58,672 nucleotides of DNA from Rheinheimera sediminis (GTDB lineage Bacteria > Pseudomonadota > Gammaproteobacteria > Enterobacterales > Alteromonadaceae): the NCBI RefSeq assembly GCF_004005375.1, contig NZ_RZUF01000019.1:45599-104270 (forward strand), read 5' to 3'. The translations under genes and the position numbers were made by a program. Under the pieces are notes generated by a model. It searched no databases, was not told the DNA's origin, and saw only the letters and a program-made list of their open reading frames with translations. Positions 8,124-16,929 of this stretch are shown here, piece after piece. The first letter of the stretch is position 1, and each line of letters opens with the position of its first letter.

Positions 8124-9327
8124 TCATCTGCTCATTTGCCCAGTGCACTGCAGTATGATAAGCATCAGGCACAGCCCTGCTGTCCAGGCCCATTAATTGG
8201 ATCCGCATGTTGGCATAGTCCCAGGCGGCTTGTTCATAGAATTTAATCAGCTGGATATACTGCGCCAGAGGGCCAACATCGTCAATCAATGCATCTTTGA
8301 TGTCTTTCGACAGAGGTAACTTATTCATCACTGAACTCATGGGTTCATCCAGAATAGCATCGATTAGCGACATCATGCCGGTTAAAAAGGCTTTGGATAC
8401 ATCAGAAAAATCAGCCAGTTTGGCAATACCCTCGGCAAAGCGTGCTCTGGTCATAGCCAGACGCATTAGTTCTGGTGGTTTGGTGCTTGCGGAGTGGGCG
8501 GCAAAAAGAACTGATAAAAAGCGTTTCAGCTCTGCCTGCCCCAAGACTATTACAGCCTGCTTTATGGTAGCAATTTCTGAACGGCCTCTGAAAACTGCTG
8601 AATTGGTATAGCGGAGCAGCTTATAAGACAGATTTACATCCCGCTCAAATACTGCCGTGATCGAAGCCAGATCTATCTCTGTTTTTGCTGTTTCATACAA
8701 TAATTCAGCTAATGTCATTTGGGTAGGTGACAAAGCTCTGCTTTGCATCATTTCTGGGTGCGAAAAAAAGTAACCCTGAAAATAGTCAAAACCCAGCTCA
8801 CAAGCTTGCTGAAATTCTTCATTGGTTTCAACTTTCTCTGCCAGTAGCTTGATATGAGGAAATGCTTCAATTGCCTCTTTGATTTGCAGTATGGTGTAGA
8901 TACTGGTGGTTCGAAAGTCAATTTTGAGAATATCAATAAGGGGATAAAAATGTCTCCAGACTGGTTGGTGAATGTAATCATCTAACGCCAGAATGTAACC
9001 TTGAGCTTTGAGTAATTCACACTCCGCCAATAAACGTTTGCCGGGTTGAACCGTCTCCACTATTTCGATCACCACTTGCTCACAGGGCAACATAGAGGGA
9101 TATTTTTTTAACAATAAGTCGAGCGTAAAGTTTATAAAACCAGGTTTATCTCCCAAAAGCTCACTCAAACCTAAATTCAGCTGACTTCCTGCAATTATGC
9201 ATGAGGTTGCTTCGTTACTGTCGACCTCTGGAAAGGCGTTGACGACCCCATCTCTGAATAACAACTCGTAGGCAAACAGGTTTTTATCTTTATCCAGTAT
9301 GGGTTGACGTGCGGTATAAAAGTACAT
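8104..9327 (-). CDS. EAL-HDOD signalling protein (YuxH/CdgJ type)
   Basis: A 407-residue cytoplasmic protein with an N-terminal EAL-like domain (about 1-200) and a C-terminal HDOD domain (about 200-390). The EAL motif is ELL, and the metal-binding DDFG loop is replaced by DDYI; the downstream Lys (ILKID), Glu (AEKVE) and QG motifs remain. The altered loop suggests weak or absent c-di-GMP hydrolysis, with the domain acting as a binder or scaffold. HDOD proteins such as Vibrio CdgJ affect motility and biofilm. No partner domain or linked flagellar gene is present nearby, so the output is unknown. Confidence 0.85.
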   Translation of the reverse strand: MYFYTARQPILDKDKNLFAYELLFRDGVVNAFPEVDSNEATSCIIAGSQLNLGLSELLGDKPGFINFTLDLLLKKYPSMLPCEQVVIEIVETVQPGKRLLAECELLKAQGYILALDDYIHQPVWRHFYPLIDILKIDFRTTSIYTILQIKEAIEAFPHIKLLAEKVETNEEFQQACELGFDYFQGYFFSHPEMMQSRALSPTQMTLAELLYETAKTEIDLASITAVFERDVNLSYKLLRYTNSAVFRGRSEIATIKQAVIVLGQAELKRFLSVLFAAHSASTKPPELMRLAMTRARFAEGIAKLADFSDVSKAFLTGMMSLIDAILDEPMSSVMNKLPLSKDIKDALIDDVGPLAQYIQLIKFYEQAAWDYANMRIQLMGLDSRAVPDAYHTAVHWANEQMKALDVQ

Positions 9328-9430
9328 GGGTACCTAAACAGCTAAACAGAAGTTATGTTTCAATGTAGCAAAGATTTACCAGAAATGACGATGAGCGAAA
9401 AGTTATTTTCAGAGGGTGCCGGTGCAGATA

Positions 9431-9460
9431 GCAGACAGGCTTTACTACAAGCCTGTCTGC
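9431..9460 (-). terminator. Strong hairpin downstream of putP
   Basis: Perfect 12-bp stem GCAGACAGGCTT/AAGCCTGTCTGC with loop TACTAC, starting 10 bp beyond the putP stop. There is no T-run on the minus-strand 3' side, so it may protect the transcript end or terminate imperfectly. Confidence 0.5.
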
Positions 9461-9470
9461 TGAGCTTTAG

Positions 9471-10964
9471 CTAGACTTCTTTTGATTTATCCGATACTTG
9501 CTGAAATAGTTGACTTACTTCTTCACCTGGCTCAGTTGTTGCCAAGCTCGTTAGCCATGTCAACAGGGTCGACACAGCAACACCAGGTATCATCGCATAG
9601 AGATAATCATTTAATTGTTTTCCGTCCAACTGATATGGACTATAGGCCCAGACCAGTACAGTAAGAGCCCCTGATACAATACCCGCTAATGCTCCCCAAT
9701 GATTCATCCGTTTCCAATACAAGCTCATCAGAATCACAGGACCAAAAGCTGCACCAAAGCCCGCCCATGCATTTGCAACTAAGCCCAAAATCGAGCTGTT
9801 GCTGTCCAATGCCAGCCATATCGCCACTAGTGCTACTGCAAAAACAGCAGCGCGACCAACGAGCACCTGCAGACTGTCGCTGGCGGTCTTATGCAGAAAG
9901 GTTTTAAAGAAATCCTGAGTTAATGCGCTGGATGTCACCAACAACTGCGAGGAGATTGTACTCATGATGGCTGCAAGTATAGCGGCTAGTAACAAACCTC
10001 CAACAAAAGGATGAAACAGCACTTGAGATAACAGGATAAAAATAGTTTCAGGGTCGTCCATCTGAGTTTGAGTTTGATGGGTATAGGCAATACCAACAAA
10101 ACCTATGGCCATAGCCCCAAGTAAAGAGACTATCATCCACGACATACCGATACGGCGGGCGACATTAAAATCAGATACAGAACGTATTGCCATAAAACGC
10201 ACTATGATATGCGGCTGACCAAAATAGCCTAGTCCCCATGCTAAAAGGGAAACAATACCCAAGGCACTGGTGCCCGTAAATAAGTCCAGATGACTTGGAT
10301 TCAATTGTGCTACCGTGCTCAACAACTCTGAGGGCTGATTCAGTGCACTAAAAGCGACTATAGGCACCATCACCAGAGCAACAAAGATGATGATACCTTG
10401 CGCAAAGTCAGTCATGCTCACGGCTAAAAAACCACCGAGTAAGGTGTAGGCGATCACTACACCAGCGGTCAGGAACAAACCAAGTTGATAATTCAGTCCA
10501 AAAACAGATTCAAATAATTTACCACCAGCGACCATGCCTGAAGAGGTGTAAAGGGTAAAGAATACAACGATCACCACAGCAGAAACTAAGCGTAATAAAC
10601 GAGTGGGGTCGGCGAAGCGATTCTCCAGATAGTCGGGCAGGGTGATGGAATCTTTAGCGAGTTCAGTATAAATCCGAAAACGTGGTGCCAATAAAATATA
10701 GTTAAGGTAGGCACCTACCACTAAACCCACTGCTATCCAGATCTGCGAGATACCTGCAGCGTAAATTGCGCCCGGAACCCCCATTAATAGCCAGCCGCTC
10801 ATATCCGAGGCTCCGGCCGACAAAGCTGTGACACCAGGGCCTAGCTTGCGGCCACCTAACATATAGTCTGATAAGTTGCTGCTGGATTGGCGATAAGCAT
10901 ACAAACCTATGACCAGCATAGAAATAAAATAAAGAGTTAAGGCTAAAATGGTTCCCGTTGACAC
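9471..10964 (-). CDS. putP: Sodium/proline symporter PutP
   Basis: A 497-residue member of the sodium:solute symporter family (SSS), with about 13 hydrophobic segments and the conserved TALSAGASDMSGWLLMG segment in the second helix, near-identical to E. coli PutP. It imports L-proline with Na+ at the inner membrane for nutrition and osmotic adjustment. The start is GTG at 10964, decided by an ideal AGGAGA 4-6 nt upstream. The gene stands alone: the EAL-HDOD gene lies downstream in the same direction but 140 bp away behind a hairpin, and no putA is present in this window. Confidence 0.93.
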   Translation of the reverse strand: MSTGTILALTLYFISMLVIGLYAYRQSSSNLSDYMLGGRKLGPGVTALSAGASDMSGWLLMGVPGAIYAAGISQIWIAVGLVVGAYLNYILLAPRFRIYTELAKDSITLPDYLENRFADPTRLLRLVSAVVIVVFFTLYTSSGMVAGGKLFESVFGLNYQLGLFLTAGVVIAYTLLGGFLAVSMTDFAQGIIIFVALVMVPIVAFSALNQPSELLSTVAQLNPSHLDLFTGTSALGIVSLLAWGLGYFGQPHIIVRFMAIRSVSDFNVARRIGMSWMIVSLLGAMAIGFVGIAYTHQTQTQMDDPETIFILLSQVLFHPFVGGLLLAAILAAIMSTISSQLLVTSSALTQDFFKTFLHKTASDSLQVLVGRAAVFAVALVAIWLALDSNSSILGLVANAWAGFGAAFGPVILMSLYWKRMNHWGALAGIVSGALTVLVWAYSPYQLDGKQLNDYLYAMIPGVAVSTLLTWLTSLATTEPGEEVSQLFQQVSDKSKEV

Positions 10965-11090
10965 AGTATCTCCTCTGAATAATTGTTTTTATAATGGTTA
11001 TTCCAAGCAGACATGCTAACAATAGCCTCACACAACAACCAGTTTTTTAAGGCAGATCACCAGTCTGAAGCTGCCAACCACGCTGAATAC

Positions 11091-12731
11091 CTACTCTGGA
11101 TAGAGCTCAGGTAAAACAGTTTTTCGCTCAGTTCTTTCAAGTTCCAACTTTGACCAGCAAATCCATAAAGCTCTACCTTGCCAGCCTTGCTGATTTTTTT
11201 GATACAGCTGCTGATTCAATAACTGCAGCTGCTGGGCAAAGTTATCGTCTTTGCACCAGTTCGACAGTTCGGTTAACGAGGACGGAGCGTAACCGAATTG
11301 CTGTTCTGCCCAGAGCATTAACCACTGCCGAGCAGTGGCAGCGTCGTTGTTGTGACAAGCATTTTGCAGCTTTTTCGGGTTAGCTTTGGCTGTGCTTGTA
11401 TTTTGTACGTGTCCTTTGCTTACCACTGCTTTTTTTGTTCGGATCCCCAGTAAAAGCACCACAGAGCTGAACCAGAGCAGGCTCAGTAATGAGCTGAGAT
11501 GGTTCCATTGCCACAAGTCCTGTTCTTGCTGCTGTGTATTCTGCTCGGGTATTTTGGCAACAACAGCTGTATGGTTTTGTTCAGGTAGCTCCGGATTGGA
11601 TTGCACTGTTAAGCGTTTTTCCGGCAGTGTGGCATAGTGCACTGTGTTCGTTTTTTTGTTCCACCAGGGTAGTTTGACTTCAGGCAACACCAGTTCGCCT
11701 GTTTTATTTGCAACCACAGCCATGCTGAATACCTTTTGTGACACCAGAGTGCCATTGCGTTCGGCCTGCTTGGCTTGAGGCTGCTCTTTGTATAGCTTTA
11801 TGCCTTCAGGAGTCGCCAGCAACACGTCAGGCAACTGATGCTCAGCAACATCTAAAGCAGTTAAAGTAATAGTGCGGGTGACAGGTTCGCCTTGAATCAA
11901 TTGCTCTGTTGCTGGACTCCATTCTTCACTTAAGCTGACCAAATCTGCAATCAACCAATCGCCCGGAAATTGCTCTGGTTTGGCTGCCACTTCAATAGTT
12001 ATATCGTTGGCACTGGCACTGACAGCCTTAGTTTGAGCAAAATAATCGTAGCGACCTGAATTTCTGTCCAGCATTTCGCCACTAAGTGTCGCTCCCGGCA
12101 GCACAAAGGTGCCGCTACGTTCAGGTATAAGTCGATAGCGACGGGTAAAGGTGCGGTAACGCTCGCCGTTCACCAGTTCAGTGCCTTCAGTGTCTTTGCC
12201 TAGTTGTTCTATGCTCAGGCCTTCTACTTTAGGCTCACTTAAGGAACCACGTTGTAAATCGCCCTGGAAAAAGATTTTCACCTCCAAATAAGCCAGTTGC
12301 TGCACGTAGAGAGTGGTGCTGTCCAAACTGCTTTGCACAAATAACTGCGCATCCTGACTGTTTTGAGCCGTCGCTTGAGATTCCTGAACTTCAACTTCTA
12401 TGGCAGAAGAACTGATATTTTCAATCTGAAACGCTGGAATTACGAAAGTACCCGCCTTTTTGGCTTTTAATAATAAACGCCAGCTGGTGGTGCGGCTGGC
12501 TTTACCATTGATGATTTGCATTTGCTGCCCCATGGAAGGGCCCTGCACCAAAAAATGCTGATCCAATACTGAAAAATCAGGTTGCTGTGCTACCTGATCA
12601 TCTGCAACCAATTCCAGTACCGCCGTCTCACCCAATAACAACGGGTTTTTATCCAGGGAAACTTTTAGCTCAGTCAAAGCCCAGACTGGACTACTTAGTA
12701 ATAAAAACAAGCATAACCACTGCTTTACCAT
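11091..12731 (-). CDS. batD: BatD-like oxygen-tolerance (BatD domain) protein
   Basis: A 546-residue envelope protein, last gene of the six-gene Bat operon. Residues 1-18 are a signal peptide (ending VWA). A large periplasmic region of beta-rich BatD repeats follows, then one membrane segment at about 412-431 and a ~112-residue cytoplasmic tail. Bat proteins are linked to oxygen tolerance in Bacteroides and to envelope stress in others, probably as a membrane complex with the MoxR ATPase. The ATG at 12731 overlaps the upstream gene's stop by 7 bp. No strong terminator is visible after it before putP. Confidence 0.85.
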   Translation of the reverse strand: MVKQWLCLFLLLSSPVWALTELKVSLDKNPLLLGETAVLELVADDQVAQQPDFSVLDQHFLVQGPSMGQQMQIINGKASRTTSWRLLLKAKKAGTFVIPAFQIENISSSAIEVEVQESQATAQNSQDAQLFVQSSLDSTTLYVQQLAYLEVKIFFQGDLQRGSLSEPKVEGLSIEQLGKDTEGTELVNGERYRTFTRRYRLIPERSGTFVLPGATLSGEMLDRNSGRYDYFAQTKAVSASANDITIEVAAKPEQFPGDWLIADLVSLSEEWSPATEQLIQGEPVTRTITLTALDVAEHQLPDVLLATPEGIKLYKEQPQAKQAERNGTLVSQKVFSMAVVANKTGELVLPEVKLPWWNKKTNTVHYATLPEKRLTVQSNPELPEQNHTAVVAKIPEQNTQQQEQDLWQWNHLSSLLSLLWFSSVVLLLGIRTKKAVVSKGHVQNTSTAKANPKKLQNACHNNDAATARQWLMLWAEQQFGYAPSSLTELSNWCKDDNFAQQLQLLNQQLYQKNQQGWQGRALWICWSKLELERTERKTVLPELYPE

Positions 12732-14551
12732 TCTTCGACAACTCCGGCTGGTGGTTGATCATAACGACGTTTTTGATATTCAAGCGCCATTTTGCGGCGT
12801 AATAACAAAGAAGGATCGTCCTGTACTTTGCGTAATAAATTATCCAGTTGCTGACTCTGTTCGGCGTTGGCATTAGGCCAGGCTTCAGAAATCGCTTTGT
12901 GTTGCTGTTCCTGTTCTTCCTGCTGTGCAGCAACCTGTTGTTCTGCTTGTTCAGCGGCTTGTTGCTGCTGCTCTTGCTTTTGCTGCTCGGTTTGACCAGG
13001 CGGCTGATCTTTTTGTGAAGCGGCATCATCGGCTTGCTGAGCAGACTGTTGTTCGGAAGATTGCTGTTCAGATGCAGAATCGTCAGATTGTTGTTTTGAC
13101 GATTCTGCACCTTGGCCCTGATCGTTGGATGAGTCGCCCTGCTGCTGATCCTGTGCTTCGCCTTCACCTTGCTGCTGGTTTTGTTGCTGCTGTTGTTGTT
13201 CCAGCGCTTTTTGAACCACATCTATGTTTTGTTGGGCTTTATCAAGCGCCGGGTTTTTAGCCAAAGCCTGCTGATAGGCTTCTATTGCCTCTGCATATTT
13301 TTGCTGTTGCGCCAGACTATTGCCAAGGTTATACAAAGCATCAGCAGTGTCCTGTTGTCGATAAGACTGCTCAGCCGCTGGGTAATCTCCGGCTTTATAG
13401 GCGGCGTTGCCTTTCCACAGTGGGTCATCAAAGTTTTGCCAGGCACCGCTGTAATCCCCTTGCTGATAAGACTGCTGTGCTTTTTGGCTTTTTGTTTGCC
13501 ACAGATCATTCCATTCAAAGGCTTCTGCTCTGGGCAAAAACAGCACCAGTACAAAAACAGTGAGAGCACCGCGTTTATGTAGCCACAACGCCAGAGGTAA
13601 CAGCAACCAAACCAGATAAACAGCGTTGTCTTGCCACTGATCACCAAAAAGCTTTTGTTGCTCTTCGCTGTCGGTTTTTTTATCCATGGGCTTTAATGCC
13701 CATAAAGCCTCAATATCGGAGTCTCCAGAACCTGAGGTAGCAAATACTCCTGAGCCTAATTCCGCCAACTGCTCTAACTGCGTAAAAGGCACACGAGGCA
13801 GCACTATAGAGCCTTGACGATCTTTTAATAACTCACCGTTACTCAAACGCACCGGCGCACCTTGTGAGGAGCCAAAAGCCAGTACAGATAAACGATGCGG
13901 CCAGCTGTTCATTAAATCACGTAACCGAGGATAATCTGCCGAACCAAAGCCGTCGGTAAAAAGCACTACGTCTCCTTGCAGATAACCGCCTTGTTTCAGT
14001 AGTTGATCTGCCAGTAGCAGGGCGGCTTCGAGGTTGGAACCTTGAACCGGCATAATATCAGGGCTGAGTTCAGGTAAGAGTAACCGGACGTTATTGTGAT
14101 CCTGAGTTAAAGGCGAAATGACAAAAGCATCACCGGCAAAACTGACCAAAGCCAGTTCCCCTTCTTTGACGCCATCTATATAGTCCAGAGCTTTAAAGCG
14201 GGCTTGGGTTAATCTGTCAGGCGATAAGTCGGTTGCACGCATCGACATCGACATATCCATCAGAATCACAGTAGCTTTTTTCAGTTGAAACACTGGTTGT
14301 GGTAAACGTTGCCAGCTCGGGCCAGCCAGAGCAATCACGCTAATCAACCAGATGATCAGGACCAGCCACAACATTGGTTTTTGCTGTTGTATGGCTGGCA
14401 CTGTGAGCAACTCTTTTTGCAGATGCGGTGCTATCCAGTGTTGCCATGCACTTTGAGGTTGACGTAGTTTGGCGAACAGACCCCAGATTAGTAGCACAGG
14501 AATGAGTAACCAGAAATACTCTGGTCTTAACCAATGAAAATCAGCCCACAT
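12725..14551 (-). CDS. VWA-TPR membrane protein (BatB/BatC fusion) with Gln-rich tail
   Basis: A 608-residue fusion of the two functions that are separate as BatB and BatC in Bacteroidetes. Order: membrane segments 11-29 and 58-77; von Willebrand A domain with MIDAS Asp99-x-Ser101-x-Ser103; membrane segment about 310-339; TPR repeats about 353-447; a Gln/Ser/Asp-rich segment 450-551 containing runs of up to six glutamines; and a charged C-terminus. The VWA binds a metal and usually recruits the MoxR ATPase. The TPRs give protein contacts. It overlaps batD (7 bp) and the preceding VWA gene (11 bp). The low-complexity tail creates long open shadow frames, which are not genes. Confidence 0.88.
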   Translation of the reverse strand: MWADFHWLRPEYFWLLIPVLLIWGLFAKLRQPQSAWQHWIAPHLQKELLTVPAIQQQKPMLWLVLIIWLISVIALAGPSWQRLPQPVFQLKKATVILMDMSMSMRATDLSPDRLTQARFKALDYIDGVKEGELALVSFAGDAFVISPLTQDHNNVRLLLPELSPDIMPVQGSNLEAALLLADQLLKQGGYLQGDVVLFTDGFGSADYPRLRDLMNSWPHRLSVLAFGSSQGAPVRLSNGELLKDRQGSIVLPRVPFTQLEQLAELGSGVFATSGSGDSDIEALWALKPMDKKTDSEEQQKLFGDQWQDNAVYLVWLLLPLALWLHKRGALTVFVLVLFLPRAEAFEWNDLWQTKSQKAQQSYQQGDYSGAWQNFDDPLWKGNAAYKAGDYPAAEQSYRQQDTADALYNLGNSLAQQQKYAEAIEAYQQALAKNPALDKAQQNIDVVQKALEQQQQQQNQQQGEGEAQDQQQGDSSNDQGQGAESSKQQSDDSASEQQSSEQQSAQQADDAASQKDQPPGQTEQQKQEQQQQAAEQAEQQVAAQQEEQEQQHKAISEAWPNANAEQSQQLDNLLRKVQDDPSLLLRRKMALEYQKRRYDQPPAGVVEEW

Positions 14552-15533
14552 TATTCAGTCTCCCTGACCATCTGATTTGGCCTAAGGCAAGTAACACAGA
14601 ACAAAACAACGCCGCTAATAAAGGCCAGTGCAACAGGCTTTGTTGCGGACGATAGCTGATTTGGTCGCGCTCAATAGGTTCTAATTGATCCAGCAGTTTG
14701 TATATTTGTGCCAATTCAGCCAAATCGCGGGCGCGGAAATACTTGCCGCCGGTTTCTTCTGCAATACGGGTCAGCAGCGCTTCATCTAAATCTTGCGACG
14801 GGTTGATTAACTGACGGCCAAAAATACTTTGTTGCACCATTTGTTCGGCTCCAACACCAACGGTGTACACTTTGACGCCGGCAGCTTTGGCCAGTTGCAA
14901 GGCTTCCATAGGTTGAATCACACCTGCGGTGTTGGCACCATCACTTAATAAAATCAGTACTTTGTTTGAGGTTTCATACGTATTCAGCCGTTTAACCGCT
15001 AAGCCTATGGCTTCACCTATAGCGGTACGCTCACCGACTAACCCACGCACAGCTTCATCCAGCATGGTTTGAATAGTAGTCAAGTCATAGGTTAAAGGGG
15101 TTTGTTGATAAGCAGCATCACCAAACAAAATCAGACCAATGCGGTCGCCTTTGCGTTTTTGAATAAAGTCGCTGACGACCAGCTTCACAGCTTGCAGCCT
15201 GTCTATGCTCTGGCCCTGATGTTGCATATCACTGATCGCCATAGAGCCGGATAAATCCAGCGCCAACATCAGATCGCGGCCTTGTTGTGGCAAGGTAACG
15301 GTTTCCCCCAGCCACTTGGGCTGAGTGGCCGCCAGCACTAAAAAACACCAACACAGCAGTGCCATCAAGGTTTTGACAGAGCGGGGCGCTTTGCTGACCA
15401 GGCCAGAACCCTGACTGCTGGCTTTAATCAGGGCTTTATGTGTTAAAGGACTGCCTTGCTGCTGCGTTTTACGTCGCAGCAACAAAGGCAAAGGTAATAA
15501 CAAAAACAACCAGGGGTAGCTGAATTCAAACAT
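14541..15533 (-). CDS. batA: VWA-domain membrane protein (BatA type)
   Basis: A 330-residue BatA-like protein. Two N-terminal membrane segments (about 6-20 and 55-70) are followed by a von Willebrand A domain with MIDAS Asp93-Leu-Ser95-Gly-Ser97. A conserved DGANTAG-type loop follows, then a C-terminal membrane segment near 305-322. The ATG at 15533 overlaps the preceding stop as TGATG, with GGAG about 9 nt upstream; a TTG one codon earlier is a less likely start. It sits between the DUF4381 gene and the VWA-TPR fusion in the operon, and is expected to form a periplasmic/inner-membrane complex with them. Confidence 0.88.
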   Translation of the reverse strand: MFEFSYPWLFLLLPLPLLLRRKTQQQGSPLTHKALIKASSQGSGLVSKAPRSVKTLMALLCWCFLVLAATQPKWLGETVTLPQQGRDLMLALDLSGSMAISDMQHQGQSIDRLQAVKLVVSDFIQKRKGDRIGLILFGDAAYQQTPLTYDLTTIQTMLDEAVRGLVGERTAIGEAIGLAVKRLNTYETSNKVLILLSDGANTAGVIQPMEALQLAKAAGVKVYTVGVGAEQMVQQSIFGRQLINPSQDLDEALLTRIAEETGGKYFRARDLAELAQIYKLLDQLEPIERDQISYRPQQSLLHWPLLAALFCSVLLALGQIRWSGRLNNVG

Positions 15534-15991
15534 CAAAGCCGCTCCAGCTGTTTAACAGAAACTTTATGCAGCCAGGTTTCAGCAAATTGCAAATAAGTAG
15601 TGAAATCAGTTTGATCCGATACAGATTGATACAGCACTTTCTGTAAATCAGGCAAAGGCTGTTTGGGCAATTGTTGCTGTAAAAACTCCTGCCAGTGTTT
15701 CACAGGTGCAGACAACACATTATGGCCAGGGCTGTAACAGCGCACCAGACGTTTCAGCAATTCGTTGAGCTCAGCGCTCTGCTCTGGCTGTTTAATCAGC
15801 CGCAATTCTGCTTTGGCCTGACGCAGGGGCAAGGCTTTTTGCCATTTTTTCCAGAAAAAACGAAAGCTATAGGCCAGCAGTACAATCACCAGCACAGTCA
15901 GCAACCACCAGCCCGGAGCCGGTGGCCAGAAAGTGTTAAGCATCGGCTCTTGGATATCAGCCAAGGCCAATTGGGGTTCAGTGTTCGCCAT
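15533..15991 (-). CDS. DUF4381 membrane protein of the Bat operon
   Basis: A 152-residue protein with one clear membrane segment (about 28-47, preceded by a PPAPGWW motif typical of DUF4381) and a ~100-residue cytoplasmic part rich in Gln and Leu. Function is not known; DUF4381 genes occur almost exclusively between DUF58 and BatA genes in proteobacterial Bat clusters, as here. It overlaps the DUF58 gene by 14 bp and batA by 1 bp, so it is translated within the same coupled series. Confidence 0.8.
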   Translation of the reverse strand: MANTEPQLALADIQEPMLNTFWPPAPGWWLLTVLVIVLLAYSFRFFWKKWQKALPLRQAKAELRLIKQPEQSAELNELLKRLVRCYSPGHNVLSAPVKHWQEFLQQQLPKQPLPDLQKVLYQSVSDQTDFTTYLQFAETWLHKVSVKQLERL

Positions 15992-16919
15992 CAGGCCAAC
16001 TCCTGTTTAATTGTTCGATTAAAGGCAAGGCAGCACTTATTGCTAAATAGCGACAATCAAGCTTTTTTAAGTTCAATTGCAAAGCCTGTTGCCACAGGCT
16101 TTGCTGTTGCCGGTAACTGTCTTTTAAAGCGGATGAACCTAAATCCAGCGTTTTTAGCTCCACACCATCTGTCACTGCGGCTAAACCTGAAGCAGAAAGA
16201 GGCAACTGTAAATCCAGTGGATCGGTAATATGCACACAACGAATTTCATTATGCTGGCGCATGGCCTGTAAATGGCGCAAGCCTTGTGCGTCAAGTGCGC
16301 TGAAATCTGAGATCACAAAAATAAGAGCGCCGGGACGGGCTAAACGCCGCATTAAACCCAAAGCATGGTTAATGTTGGACTCTGCTGCCATACCTTGGTT
16401 TTGCTGCACTTTAATCAGTGCATTTAAATACCTCAATACGGCCTGGCTGCGCGCTGCAGGTTTGAGCTCAAGCAATTGCTGTTCACTGAAGACCAAGCCA
16501 CCCAATTTATCGCCGGTTTCACGCACATGCCAGGCCAATAAGGCAGCCAAATGTGCTGCCTGCACCGACTTGAGCAGCAGTTTGGTGCCAAAACGCATCG
16601 ACTCCGACATATCTGTCAGGATAAACACTGGGCGCTCTTTTTCTTCACGGAAGAGTTTGGTATGGACTTTACCGGTGCGGGCAGTCACCCGCCAGTCGAT
16701 GGTTCGCACATCATCACCGGGTTGGTAATGCCGTACTTCATCAAACTCCATACCCCGACCTTTACTGCGCGCCAGATAACTGCCTGCCAGTTTACTTTGA
16801 ATGGCCATTTTGGGGGCTAAATCCAGCAACGCATGATGGCGCTGGTAGGCCAGCAGCTGCGGTAAATCCAGATGGATACCGTCTGTGGCCAGTTGTTCAA
16901 GCTGAAGTTGGGTATTCAT
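15978..16919 (-). CDS. DUF58 VWA-like protein of the Bat operon
   Basis: A 313-residue cytoplasmic protein of the DUF58 family, which has a degenerate VWA-like fold; the segment TDMSESMRFG carries an Asp-x-Ser-x-Ser-like MIDAS. The DUF58 hallmark EVRHYQPGDDVRTIDWRVTA is present near the N-terminus. I take the ATG at 16919, 10 nt after the MoxR stop; a TTG at 16937 and a GTG at 16928 are in-frame alternatives, and no option has a good Shine-Dalgarno. Family members accompany MoxR ATPases and are thought to act in assembly of the VWA proteins. Confidence 0.85.
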   Translation of the reverse strand: MNTQLQLEQLATDGIHLDLPQLLAYQRHHALLDLAPKMAIQSKLAGSYLARSKGRGMEFDEVRHYQPGDDVRTIDWRVTARTGKVHTKLFREEKERPVFILTDMSESMRFGTKLLLKSVQAAHLAALLAWHVRETGDKLGGLVFSEQQLLELKPAARSQAVLRYLNALIKVQQNQGMAAESNINHALGLMRRLARPGALIFVISDFSALDAQGLRHLQAMRQHNEIRCVHITDPLDLQLPLSASGLAAVTDGVELKTLDLGSSALKDSYRQQQSLWQQALQLNLKKLDCRYLAISAALPLIEQLNRSWPDGEH

Positions 16920-16929
16920 CAATAGCACA

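Noticed and set aside
9431-9460. Attachment site or inverted-repeat end of a mobile element
   Set aside because: The 12-bp stem sits directly after putP with no second copy and no nearby recombinase; a transcript-end hairpin is simpler.
11045-11090. Possible terminator after batD (GGCAG...CTGCC)
   Set aside because: Only a 5-bp stem with a 15-nt loop and no T-run.
12691-13221. 176-codon frame on the minus strand in another phase
   Set aside because: Product of the CAG/CAA repeats in the Gln-rich tail of the VWA-TPR gene; Asn/Lys/Ser-rich with no domain.
13169-13582. 137-codon plus-strand frame rich in Leu
   Set aside because: Antisense reading of the Gln-codon repeats; no start signal.
15695-16228. 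177-codon open frame on the plus strand
   Set aside because: It lies antisense across two well-supported Bat operon genes, has no ribosome site and a composition typical of a shadow frame.
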